Shown here piece after piece: positions 1 through 9,650 of a stretch of DNA of 64,000 nt (position 1 is its first letter; each line of letters starts with the position of its first letter). A program made the translations under genes and the position numbers. The DNA comes from Trichobilharzia szidati (taxonomy: Eukaryota; Platyhelminthes; Trematoda; Strigeidida; Schistosomatidae): assembly GCA_944472155.2 (NCBI GenBank), contig OX235272.1:92448020-92512019 (forward strand), written 5' to 3'. Below the pieces are notes generated by a model. The model saw nothing but the letters and a program-made list of their open reading frames with translations, ran no database searches and was not told the origin of the DNA.

Positions 1-1283
1 AGTCAATTATATATATACATTTATTCCTGTTTATGCAGGAACATACCAATTGTACAGGCATGATTAAGTGATTATATAAATTACACATATTTCGATGCAT
101 GGTGAATTTACAGTTTGTTTGTTCTTTCTGACATTAGAGTCAGTCGGAACAGTCTGCAAAATAGTCTGTCTGTGTAACACATAAAGAGATATAGAAATAT
201 TGTCTTCGCATTAACAAAAACCCAGATATCAGATGAATGTAATTCAAATATCTGGGAAAAATAAAGATTGAAGTCAATTCTCCTATATAACTTTGTTGTG
301 AACAGCATACTTGAGTTAAAGTTTATTGATGCATTATTTTGAAGTCGATGATGTATTTATTCCATTTTTCAGGAGTCTAATCGTAGTTTTATAATAGGAA
401 AGAAATTTGATCATGTAAACGAAAACTAGATAAGGTCATGTTAGATTGTTTTAATGCATGGAATGGGGCCGAGGTCGATTCTAGAACTATTCATTGGCGC
501 CATTTGTGTCAGCGTGACAGACTGTACACGTAAGTTGAGTAATACATTGAAAACCAGTTGCTTCTTTATTTCAGATCAAGAATACTCCTTGTACAGAATG
601 TTGGCCAGCGTTTTCAAATGGTAGCATCGGATCGTTCATGGAATTTGAGTGTGAATCTACTTTAATGGTCAGGAGTCCAGCTTCATTTCAGTTTAAATGT
701 AGGGTTGTTCGACCTCGAGCAGGAAGTATATAGAAGTGTAGGCTCAGCAACAGAATCCCAAAAAGAGAAAGTATGTGAACATGAAAAGAACATTAACGTT
801 TTATGTATATAAAAATGTTTATAAATAAAAATAACCGTATAGTAAAAATTTCCCATATTCTAGTTGTGTTTTCATGTATCATTGCGAAGTCCTAGAGTTT
901 ATTTATCTACTTCATGCTGACGAATATTGGCTATATCCACGCAGATTTCTCCCACTACGCGGAGGTCAGCCACCATTTGTAGCTGCTTGGTGTTCTGGAC
1001 CACCAAGTTGATTAAGATGTAGAAAACGTTTTCTAAACCAGTTACATCTTCATTTTTCCTCATGGATACTGCTCGCATAGGACGTTCTAAGGAGCCAGAT
1101 ATGGTGACAGGAGACCTTTCAAAGGTGTTGAGTTATTGCTAACCAACGGCTTGAAAGATGTTCTCAAATATCCAGATCTCTGAGATTCTGGGTCTTTCAC
1201 TGATTTCGGAAGATTAAGCCTTAGATGTAGAACACTATGCACTGTAACCGACGAAGAACAACAGAAAACGGTTGGGCAAAAAG
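1..1283 (-). repeat. Long direct repeat, left copy: LINE-type 3' UTR joined to a coding-like tail
   Basis: This block recurs in the same orientation at 8,368-9,650 with no difference that I found. Its true left edge is outside the window. Read on the minus strand, about 912-1 is a diverged copy of the 3' UTR that follows ORF2 of the LINE at 1,284-7,070, ending in the same short (TA)n tail. The part 1,283-912 is unrelated to that LINE. On the minus strand it holds a coding-like stretch, at about 1,125-912, that reads ...GLENVFYILINLVV... and ends ...NIRQHEVDK before a stop, but it is broken upstream by stops. It may be the end of a different element or of a captured host exon; I do not recognise the protein. 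Confidence 0.7.
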
Positions 1284-1414
1284 GTAGCGGTACGTCCAAC
1301 GTTTGCGTTACATTTTTGCGTGATTCGTTACATAAAATTTATCTTGTTGTAATCCTTGCACAAGTCCTCTACTACTTCCATACCTATAACTATTAACTCT
1401 CATATCAAATAGTT

Positions 1415-2998
1415 ATGGTTAACCAAAGTAAAAAGCAGCGAACTCAATCCCCTGTAAAACTGATGACTAATTTTAAGTCGTTGATTGCTACATCAAGCAA
1501 CATACTTCCTACAAATGGTTATAGTGAGCCACAAAACTCACTTGTATGTCGTAAGCGTCGAGCTGAAACTGAGGATAAAACTATACTGACAGCTAGTATT
1601 AGCACTACTCCCAAAAATTCAGTACCCTCTGCTCATACAGAAACCCTCCCTACACCTTATGTGCTTATCGAAAAGCTCCAGCCTTCAAGCTCTGTTTCAG
1701 TACTATCTTCAGAAATAGAACTTCTAAAGTTGTCTATAGGAGAACTTAAGGCCGAGTTAAGGGACTTAAAAAACAATAAGTCAGTAGATCCTGGAATTTC
1801 CGATACCAATACCAAAATCTCCAATTTATCAGGTCAGATCAGTGATATCAGACTGCAGGTCTGTGAACTGACACCTTTAACTATTCTCATGAAAACTGTA
1901 GACCTTAACAAACTTGACAGTGAATCGATATCTAAGGTGGATAACCTAATTAACTTTGTTACTACAGAAGTAACAAAACGACTAGATGCTAAACTAAATG
2001 CTATTGTCTACAACGTTCCGGATAATGAGGCACTAAAAAAGGTACAGCGCATCCTACTTAGTGAGGCGAAAATGCCCAACTCCAAGACTAAGTGCTACAG
2101 GCTGAAGAAGAGTCAACATGACAAGTGTTGTCCTATTCGTTTTCAGTTCGAAACACCGGCTGAGGCCAGAAAATTTACCCACTCCCAACACACCCTATCG
2201 CAAGCCAGAAATTACAAACTAATAAAGGTTGCGGTGGACAAGACCGTCATAGAAAGGCGCGTATATAATTATCACACTGAGTCTAATTGTGGAATAAACA
2301 ATAGGACATTGCAAGCAGCAATTATACCCAACCCTTTGAGAGACACCGTAGAATCCACCGCACCACCCCTCTCTAACCACACAGAATTATCTTCTCAGAG
2401 AGCGACACCAACCGAAAGGCCGCTAAATTGTAATCAAATAGCCAATAAAACTATACCACCTACCACCGTAGATTTAGACATGTCACTAAATAATCCAAGA
2501 AAAAAAGTCAAAATCCCCCGAAAGTTGACCCTGTCCTCTCCTAGCCATAAGTCCATTGGTAAAAAAGAGAAGAATATGACCCCAAATCATGCCAACAACA
2601 ACAATGGCAGTATAAGTAAGCCCACATTCCCCACGGTCAATAGTATTGGCACCCACAACGTGCGAAATAGCACCATGGCCCACACTGATAACCAACGCCA
2701 AAACAATGCCACCCTCAAGAGTACAAGTGACAATAGTCAGAACTCGACCACCAACAACTCAGGACATTCACAGTATGGCACGCTAATAAATTTTGATCGG
2801 ATATACGGTACAAGTCTGCTGGGAACTAACCCACAAAGCAGTACATTCGAAACCCTTACAAGGACACCACTAGTACCTAACAATAGGTGGAATAATAGAC
2901 CATGGTCTTCACAAGGTCCCAATCATTTTTTATCCCCTGCGTCCCTGTCAGCGTTGAAAAAACAGCTGGTAGGGATGCTAACACTCCTAAACCGCTAG
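1415..2998 (+). CDS. LINE ORF1 protein (nucleic-acid-binding chaperone type), 527 aa
   Basis: ORF1 proteins of CR1/L2 LINEs bind the element RNA and form the ribonucleoprotein that is retrotransposed. Visible here: a basic Ser/Thr-rich N-terminus; a leucine-heptad segment at about residues 95-150 (contains ELLKLSIGELKAELRDLKNN), consistent with a coiled coil; then at about 195-290 an RRM-like segment beginning LNAIVYNVPDNEALKKVQ, with CCPIRFQFETPAEARKF as a later strand; and a long Asn/Ser/Thr/Pro-rich basic C-terminus. No CCHC zinc knuckle is seen. Its last 97 bases overlap the ORF2 start in a different frame, so ORF2 would need reinitiation or frameshifting. The start is the first in-frame ATG after the leader. 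Confidence 0.75.
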   Translation: MVNQSKKQRTQSPVKLMTNFKSLIATSSNILPTNGYSEPQNSLVCRKRRAETEDKTILTASISTTPKNSVPSAHTETLPTPYVLIEKLQPSSSVSVLSSEIELLKLSIGELKAELRDLKNNKSVDPGISDTNTKISNLSGQISDIRLQVCELTPLTILMKTVDLNKLDSESISKVDNLINFVTTEVTKRLDAKLNAIVYNVPDNEALKKVQRILLSEAKMPNSKTKCYRLKKSQHDKCCPIRFQFETPAEARKFTHSQHTLSQARNYKLIKVAVDKTVIERRVYNYHTESNCGINNRTLQAAIIPNPLRDTVESTAPPLSNHTELSSQRATPTERPLNCNQIANKTIPPTTVDLDMSLNNPRKKVKIPRKLTLSSPSHKSIGKKEKNMTPNHANNNNGSISKPTFPTVNSIGTHNVRNSTMAHTDNQRQNNATLKSTSDNSQNSTTNNSGHSQYGTLINFDRIYGTSLLGTNPQSSTFETLTRTPLVPNNRWNNRPWSSQGPNHFLSPASLSALKKQLVGMLTLLNR

Positions 2999-5900
2999 TG
3001 CTGGCTCCCCCTTTGCATGAATGTAGGAACAGTCTAGTTCGCCCGCATCCACTAAGCACACTTGGTACATGCACAAGTTTAGGTCAAATAAAGATCCCTA
3101 CCCCCGTTTCTAGCTTAACTAAAAATAAAAATGCCTTAGCCTATAGCACATCCAGTACTCCAACGCTCAATTCTTCACCGAAAACAGCACACACCAACTC
3201 GATAGACATAGGTGAACATGATGCTGAAACTCCTCTTAACATAGGGTCGTCATGTCAAACAGTACTACTGGGTGCTGAACCACATTCGGGGCTGATTAAC
3301 GAACTTAAGTACTTCAAATGCTATTTCAAATCTCATCTTTACCTAATCCTCATAAATGCTAGATCCGTTCTAAATAAACTACCGATGCTCAGAGCACTCA
3401 CAGTAATATACAAACCCCCTATAATTGTCATCACTGAATCCTGGTGTAACTCGAACATACTGGATGAAGAGATAAGCTTAGATAACTATACACACTTTCG
3501 GTGTGACAGGGAAGGTGGTAAGGGAGGGGGTTGTCTTATGTACTTTCTGAATGCACTTACTGTATCACAGCTAGAAAGTAGTACACTTAACATGCCTGAG
3601 ACTTTATGGGTTAACTTACACTTAAATAACGCAATAGTATTAATTGGATGCACCTACAGAGCACCTGGCACCTTTAGTAATTACGAGACCCAACTTATTA
3701 ATACTCTAGAACAATTATCCACCCTCCACTACGATCATAAGATCCTATGTGGAGACTTTAACTTACCAGAAATCAACTGGGAAATACCCACAGGTCCAAC
3801 TAAACTTGATAAGTTCTTAGGCACACTGGATATACTTGGCTGGAAGCAGACTGTCACAACCCCTACAAGAGGTAATAACGTACTAGACTTAATCTTCTGC
3901 CACAATATAAGTCCCCTTTCTACCCTAGTAGGTTCTGAGTTTTCAGGGAGTGACCACAAAACAGTGCTGTGTGCACTGCCACTTCCGTCAAGTAGCAATG
4001 CAACCCATACCCCTACTTCACAACAAATAACTTACAGGAACTACAGTAAGGCAGACTGGACTCTAGTAAAGTCAATGCTAAGATCCTCAGAATGGAGTGA
4101 GTACTTCTATACTGATAGCCTCTCGAAAGCTCTAGACATCTTTTACTATAACTCCAACACATGCTTAGATGCTGTCATCCCATTTCAAACACTAAAGTTT
4201 TCCCCACATAGAAAGACATTCATAAAGCCAAAGGATCGTAGGAAACTGAAAAGACTGTCAACAAGTTACTTCAGGCGACACGACTTTAGTACACTAGGGT
4301 CAATACTTAGTACTCTTAGCTCCATCTCGCAAGCTCATAACTTGCGTATGAGAAATGAAGAATGCACGGCACTAGCCAGCACCACCAGAGTAGGTGCTCT
4401 CACAGAAATACTAAAGAAACGAATGAATCGCCAAAGCCATAAAATTTCTCTCCTTATAAACAAGGGCAAACTATACAGCAACCATGCAGACATGTGTGAA
4501 CTGTTTAATGAGACGTTTGCAGCTAACTACCTTAAGCCTACAAGTCCACTTCTCGGTTTACAATCTAAAATAGAACTCCCTTCATCTTCAACGCTGAAAC
4601 AAATCACTACAGTTCATTTCACTTACTCTAATATTAACCAAGCCGTTAATACTCTTAAAAGCTCTAGTAGTGCCGGTTTTGACGGTATACCATCGTATCT
4701 TTATAAACACGGTGGTTCTGACATTTCCGTTTTATTACTTAAGATTTTTACAATGTCCCTAGAAAGCCAAACCTATCCAGATAAATGGAAAACGACATTT
4801 ATAGTACCTAAACACAAATCCGGATCAAAAACTGAAGTCAACAACTATAGGCCAATCAATATTACACCCATAGTATCTAGAATCATTGAACGAATAGTTA
4901 AAGATGATATCCTCAAACATATGCTCAGCTGCAATATTCTAAGTCCAAACCAACATGGATTCCTAAAATCCAGATCATGCATGACATGTCACCTTGACTT
5001 CTTTAACTATATAACTAGCAGCCGAGACAAACAACAACTAGTACTAGTCATCTACTTCGACATATCCAAAGCCTTTGACCGCGTTGACCATTTGCTTCTA
5101 ATAAATAAGCTAAACTCTTTAGGAATAAGTAACCCATTATTAGGATGGATTGAATCATTCCTTAACAATAGGTCCCAAGTAGTTAAACTGGGTTCTGTAA
5201 ACTCTAAACCTAGTCCAGTCACTTCTGGAGTAGTTCAAGGTAGCGTCTTAGGCCCCCTCCTATTCACTCTATATGTCAACGACATATGCAGCTGTTTCTC
5301 ACTTGGTAAACCATTCATCTTTGCAGATGATCTTAAAGTAGCTTACACATTCCACTGTGATGACTTAGGGTACTTTCAGAAAGCTGTTCAGGAAGAACTA
5401 GATCGAGTAACTGCATGGTCCTCCACATGGAACCTAAAATTCAACCTTAAAAAATGTGGTTGGATCTGTTTCGGTGCACCCTCAATAAATATTAAACTGG
5501 TACTTGAATCTGTTGACTTGCCTAAACTCCAAAGTGTTGTTGACCTAGGACTCAGGTACTCTAGTGACTTGACATTTTCCGAGCAAGTGGCGACACAGAC
5601 GCGTAAATCGAGGATGCTCCTAGGATGCATACTCAGGAATTTCCACAACTACGAGGCGAAGCTATTATTATATAAAACTTGTGTCAGACCACTACTTGAA
5701 TATTGTCCATTTATTCTCAGCAGCACTCGCGTAAGTGACAAAATTAAAATAGAAAGTGTCCAACGATACTTCACGTCTAAACTACTAGGATTTGACTGCG
5801 AAAAGGACTACACATCAAGGTGTATAACTCTAGGTATCGACCCACTCTGGATGAGACGACTGAGCATTAACCTAACATTCTTCTTTAAAGTCTTGCATAA

Positions 5901-6195
5901 AATATCATTCTCAGACAGCAAGGAGATACGGTTCTCACCGGAAGGCTCTTACAACCTTCGTAACCAAACGTGCACAGTATCTAGGGAAAACTGTAAGACA
6001 GCACTCCGTGCAAACTTCTTCATAGTCATGTACTCTAAGATCTGGAACAGTTTACCCCTAGAAATAAGGACCTGTCACTCTATCATAACCTTCAAACGCT
6101 TGCTATATAAACTGTTTCATCCCAATGACTATGCCAATCACACCGCACCACTTATTTCCAAAACGCATGAGCTATTAGAACACTATAACGCCTAG
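2902..6195 (+). CDS. LINE ORF2 polyprotein: APE endonuclease plus reverse transcriptase, 1,097 aa
   Basis: The enzyme nicks target DNA and copies the element RNA from the nick. Endonuclease residues are present: N152 in LINARSVLNK, E179 in TESW, GDFN at 284-287, and SDH at 350-352. Reverse transcriptase motifs follow in order: NYRPINITPIVSRIIERIV, FDISKAFD (first Asp 720), GVVQGSVLGPLLF, FADD (Asp 809 and 810), then a thumb/C-terminal region including TCVRPLLEYC and IWNSLPLEIR, as in Jockey/CR1 elements. There is no RNase H. No stop or frameshift interrupts it. The first ATG lies inside ORF1; the first 145 residues are low-complexity and resemble no domain, so the true start could be downstream. 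Confidence 0.9.
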   Translation: MVFTRSQSFFIPCVPVSVEKTAGRDANTPKPLVLAPPLHECRNSLVRPHPLSTLGTCTSLGQIKIPTPVSSLTKNKNALAYSTSSTPTLNSSPKTAHTNSIDIGEHDAETPLNIGSSCQTVLLGAEPHSGLINELKYFKCYFKSHLYLILINARSVLNKLPMLRALTVIYKPPIIVITESWCNSNILDEEISLDNYTHFRCDREGGKGGGCLMYFLNALTVSQLESSTLNMPETLWVNLHLNNAIVLIGCTYRAPGTFSNYETQLINTLEQLSTLHYDHKILCGDFNLPEINWEIPTGPTKLDKFLGTLDILGWKQTVTTPTRGNNVLDLIFCHNISPLSTLVGSEFSGSDHKTVLCALPLPSSSNATHTPTSQQITYRNYSKADWTLVKSMLRSSEWSEYFYTDSLSKALDIFYYNSNTCLDAVIPFQTLKFSPHRKTFIKPKDRRKLKRLSTSYFRRHDFSTLGSILSTLSSISQAHNLRMRNEECTALASTTRVGALTEILKKRMNRQSHKISLLINKGKLYSNHADMCELFNETFAANYLKPTSPLLGLQSKIELPSSSTLKQITTVHFTYSNINQAVNTLKSSSSAGFDGIPSYLYKHGGSDISVLLLKIFTMSLESQTYPDKWKTTFIVPKHKSGSKTEVNNYRPINITPIVSRIIERIVKDDILKHMLSCNILSPNQHGFLKSRSCMTCHLDFFNYITSSRDKQQLVLVIYFDISKAFDRVDHLLLINKLNSLGISNPLLGWIESFLNNRSQVVKLGSVNSKPSPVTSGVVQGSVLGPLLFTLYVNDICSCFSLGKPFIFADDLKVAYTFHCDDLGYFQKAVQEELDRVTAWSSTWNLKFNLKKCGWICFGAPSINIKLVLESVDLPKLQSVVDLGLRYSSDLTFSEQVATQTRKSRMLLGCILRNFHNYEAKLLLYKTCVRPLLEYCPFILSSTRVSDKIKIESVQRYFTSKLLGFDCEKDYTSRCITLGIDPLWMRRLSINLTFFFKVLHKISFSDSKEIRFSPEGSYNLRNQTCTVSRENCKTALRANFFIVMYSKIWNSLPLEIRTCHSIITFKRLLYKLFHPNDYANHTAPLISKTHELLEHYNA

Positions 6196-7070
6196 ACTCA
6201 TTACTAAATATTACGACACTAAATAAACTCTAAGACTTCGCAAAATTACATGAAAAACAACTAGATTATGGGTAGTGTTTACTATACAATGATATACATT
6301 TATAAACATTTATATATACATAAAATATTAATGTTTTCTTCATTTTTACATACTTTATCTCCCTGCTGAGCTTAATCTTCTATATACCTCCTGGTTGAGG
6401 TCGAACAACCCAACATCCAAACTGAAATGACCATTTATGTAAATTCAAACTCAAATTCCATGAACGATCCGATGCAACCACTTGAAAACGCTGGCCAACA
6501 TTCTGTACAAGGAGTATTCTTGATCTGAAATAAAGAAGCAACTGGTTTTCAAACAGTTATCAATGTATTACTCAACTTACATGTACAGTCTGCCATGCTG
6601 ACGCAAATGGCGCAAATGGATAGTTCTAGAATTGACCTCATTTGATGCAGTAAAACAATCTAACATTACCTTATCTAATTTTCGTATCAAAGATCAAATT
6701 TCTTTCATATTATAAAACTACGATAAGACTGCTGACAAAAATGGAATAAATACATTATTGAATCAAAATAATACATCAATAAACTTTATCTCACGGATGC
6801 TGTTCACAACAAAGTTATATAGGAGAATTGACTTCAATCTTTATTTTTCCCAGATATTTGTATCACATTCATCTGAAGTCTGGGTTTTTTGTTAATGCGA
6901 AGACAATATTTCTATATCTCTTTATGTGTTACACAGACAGACTATTTTGCAGACTGTTCTGACTGACTCTAGTGTTAGATTGAACAAACAAACTGTAATT
7001 TATATAATAACTTATCCATGCCTGTACAATTGGTATGTTCCTGCATAAACAGGAATAAATATATATATAG
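6196..7070 (+). repeat. Long 3' UTR of the CR1-like LINE with (TA)n tail
   Basis: About 870 bases without a gene follow the ORF2 stop. The reverse complement of most of it (about 6,210-7,070) matches 1-912 and 8,368-9,280 with many substitutions and small indels, including short shared blocks such as gcgaagtc and ctggccaacattctgtac. It ends in an AT microsatellite, as CR1-group LINEs commonly end in a short simple repeat. Confidence 0.7.
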
Positions 7071-7075
7071 ACATA

Positions 7076-7321
7076 TCGGTGAACCTTGTCCGACCATAGA
7101 TCGAAGTCATCACCAACTTCTAATTTATGTGGCATGGGATGGACATAGCGCGATCCAGACTGATTTGATTGGAATGCTCTGGCCACGGCCACAGCTAGTT
7201 GATCAACAAGCTCGTTCGATGCTGTCTCCTGGACAGGAGAAGTGGTCTTGGGAGCCACAGTGAGTCGAAACTTAGAAGAAGAGTTTTTTCGTTGGCAGGC
7301 TCGCCATTTATGTAGGGCCAA
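7076..7321 (-). pseudogene. gag-like N-terminal fragment of an LTR retrotransposon
   Basis: The minus strand is open from an ATG at 7,321 for about 80 residues before running into the LINE's AT tail. It is basic at the start, then contains ELVDQLAVAVARAF and MPHKLEVGDDFDLWSDKV. The pattern 'G-x-DFDLW' resembles the start of Gypsy-type Gag proteins, where an acidic-aromatic 'F-x-x-W' motif opens the capsid domain. It is truncated by the 3' end of the LINE, which seems to have joined here. The assignment rests on this short motif only; protease, RT and integrase are absent. Confidence 0.4.
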
Positions 7322-8019
7322 TCGTCAAGCAATCATCTGAAACAGAGAGCAAAGCGCACGTTAGCAGGGTGATCACACAAGTGCCGCGTGCTAGTAAGAA
7401 CGAAGACTCAAGGTCAAGGAGTTAATTTACAACCAATCATAATACAATTAGGGGAGAGGGGAAGAGTCCTCCTATTGGTCATCCGTTGCGTCGTCTTGGG
7501 CGACCAATCCCTGTACGCTACGTGGCCAACCTGAAATTAGATAAACATACAGTTTAAACACTAGAAAACCGCTTACTTATCAGGCCTTACATAAGCAAAG
7601 CTTGAAGTAAGCGGGTTTAGAGCTAATTGTCATCGTTTATAAGAAGCCTATGTAAACGGTCCTTCTTTTGCTCCAGTGGATTTATGTCAGCGTTTCTTTC
7701 CGAAAGAGAATAGGAAGAAAGCTTATTCAGTGGCATTATACTGGTCTGTATCTGATTATGCTACCTCCGATTAAAGCAACCTTTCGTAATTCCAGCGTGA
7801 TATTTACTGACTATTGGTAAATTAACGATGAAATTTTAGTCTTTAACTAATATCCTATAATTTAATTCGTGAAAAGCAATCGTTACAATTAACTTATATA
7901 GCTTCTAGAATTTATTTCTTTTTTTCAATTTTTATGTCATAAAACGGTGTCCAAGATAAAACTGTATTTGTCGAATACGGTCATATCTGTACAAACGGTA
8001 TGCTTACCATGTAAATGGT
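7322..8019. other. Unassigned intergenic stretch with a short inverted repeat
   Basis: I see no gene here. GC is higher at 7,330-7,560, upstream of the gag-like ATG, and this part contains several CCAAT/ATTGG blocks, so it could be leader or LTR of that element; I could not find paired ends. A short inverted repeat (gcttactt ... aagtaagc, about 7,571-7,608) follows. Confidence 0.3.
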
Positions 8020-8345
8020 TAATTTATATGAATAAAATATTATTATTATGTGTGGTTTATGGTGAATTTACATGCTTTCTACCCTTTTTGAGTTTAGTAT
8101 GTGGGAACAATCTGCTGACTAGTCGTCCAATGGAGCACATTAAAAATATAGGGATGTTGTTTTCGCATTGACAAAATACTCAGGTAAGTGTTGCATGGAT
8201 TACAAATACTTGGGAAAAAATAAAGCTTGACGTCAATTTTCCAACATAACTTTGCTGTGTGCGGCATCGAATCTTATTCTTGATTTATAGGCAAACTGGG
8301 TATTAATTTAGAATGTGTAATATATTTGTATAATTTTGTCAGCAT
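8020..8345 (-). repeat. Third, older copy of the LINE 3' UTR
   Basis: This segment resembles 70-330 in the same orientation, sharing tggtgaatttaca, cgcatt-acaaaa and a 'tgggaaaaataaag-ttga' block, but is far more diverged than the 1,283-bp repeats. Together with 1-912, 6,210-7,070 and 8,368-9,280 it makes four copies of one UTR within 9.3 kb. Confidence 0.55.
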
Positions 8346-8367
8346 TTTCATCGCAGGTAATATCAGA

Positions 8368-9650
8368 AGTCAATTATATATATACATTTATTCCTGTTTA
8401 TGCAGGAACATACCAATTGTACAGGCATGATTAAGTGATTATATAAATTACACATATTTCGATGCATGGTGAATTTACAGTTTGTTTGTTCTTTCTGACA
8501 TTAGAGTCAGTCGGAACAGTCTGCAAAATAGTCTGTCTGTGTAACACATAAAGAGATATAGAAATATTGTCTTCGCATTAACAAAAACCCAGATATCAGA
8601 TGAATGTAATTCAAATATCTGGGAAAAATAAAGATTGAAGTCAATTCTCCTATATAACTTTGTTGTGAACAGCATACTTGAGTTAAAGTTTATTGATGCA
8701 TTATTTTGAAGTCGATGATGTATTTATTCCATTTTTCAGGAGTCTAATCGTAGTTTTATAATAGGAAAGAAATTTGATCATGTAAACGAAAACTAGATAA
8801 GGTCATGTTAGATTGTTTTAATGCATGGAATGGGGCCGAGGTCGATTCTAGAACTATTCATTGGCGCCATTTGTGTCAGCGTGACAGACTGTACACGTAA
8901 GTTGAGTAATACATTGAAAACCAGTTGCTTCTTTATTTCAGATCAAGAATACTCCTTGTACAGAATGTTGGCCAGCGTTTTCAAATGGTAGCATCGGATC
9001 GTTCATGGAATTTGAGTGTGAATCTACTTTAATGGTCAGGAGTCCAGCTTCATTTCAGTTTAAATGTAGGGTTGTTCGACCTCGAGCAGGAAGTATATAG
9101 AAGTGTAGGCTCAGCAACAGAATCCCAAAAAGAGAAAGTATGTGAACATGAAAAGAACATTAACGTTTTATGTATATAAAAATGTTTATAAATAAAAATA
9201 ACCGTATAGTAAAAATTTCCCATATTCTAGTTGTGTTTTCATGTATCATTGCGAAGTCCTAGAGTTTATTTATCTACTTCATGCTGACGAATATTGGCTA
9301 TATCCACGCAGATTTCTCCCACTACGCGGAGGTCAGCCACCATTTGTAGCTGCTTGGTGTTCTGGACCACCAAGTTGATTAAGATGTAGAAAACGTTTTC
9401 TAAACCAGTTACATCTTCATTTTTCCTCATGGATACTGCTCGCATAGGACGTTCTAAGGAGCCAGATATGGTGACAGGAGACCTTTCAAAGGTGTTGAGT
9501 TATTGCTAACCAACGGCTTGAAAGATGTTCTCAAATATCCAGATCTCTGAGATTCTGGGTCTTTCACTGATTTCGGAAGATTAAGCCTTAGATGTAGAAC
9601 ACTATGCACTGTAACCGACGAAGAACAACAGAAAACGGTTGGGCAAAAAG
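8368..9650 (-). repeat. Long direct repeat, right copy (matches 1-1,283)
   Basis: It appears to be base-for-base the same as 1-1,283 at a constant offset of 8,367. The match stops sharply after gggcaaaaag at 9,650: the left copy continues into the LINE leader, this one into unrelated AT-rich sequence. Being equal over 1.28 kb while the related UTR copies nearby are strongly diverged, it implies a very recent duplication, conversion, or an assembly effect. Confidence 0.8.

Larger units (their letters stand above)
1284..7070 (+). mobile_element. Full-length CR1/Jockey-like non-LTR retrotransposon (LINE)
   Basis: The element has a short 5' leader of about 130 bases, ORF1 (1,415-2,998), an overlapping ORF2 (2,902-6,195) in another frame, a long 3' UTR (about 6,196-7,050) and a (TA)n tail near 7,056-7,070. 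The left limit is set by where the two long direct repeats stop matching (1,283/9,650). No convincing target site duplication is visible at the ends. Both ORFs are open with all catalytic motifs, so this copy could be autonomous. The domain order (ORF1 with coiled coil and RNA-binding-like fold; ORF2 with APE endonuclease and reverse transcriptase, no RNase H) fits the CR1 group known from schistosomes. The exact family needs a library comparison. Confidence 0.82.

Noticed and set aside
1..9650. The 1,283-bp direct repeats as LTRs of an LTR retrotransposon
   Set aside because: No TG...CA ends, no primer-binding site, and the enclosed coding sequence is a non-LTR element. The repeats contain a LINE UTR with a (TA)n tail instead.
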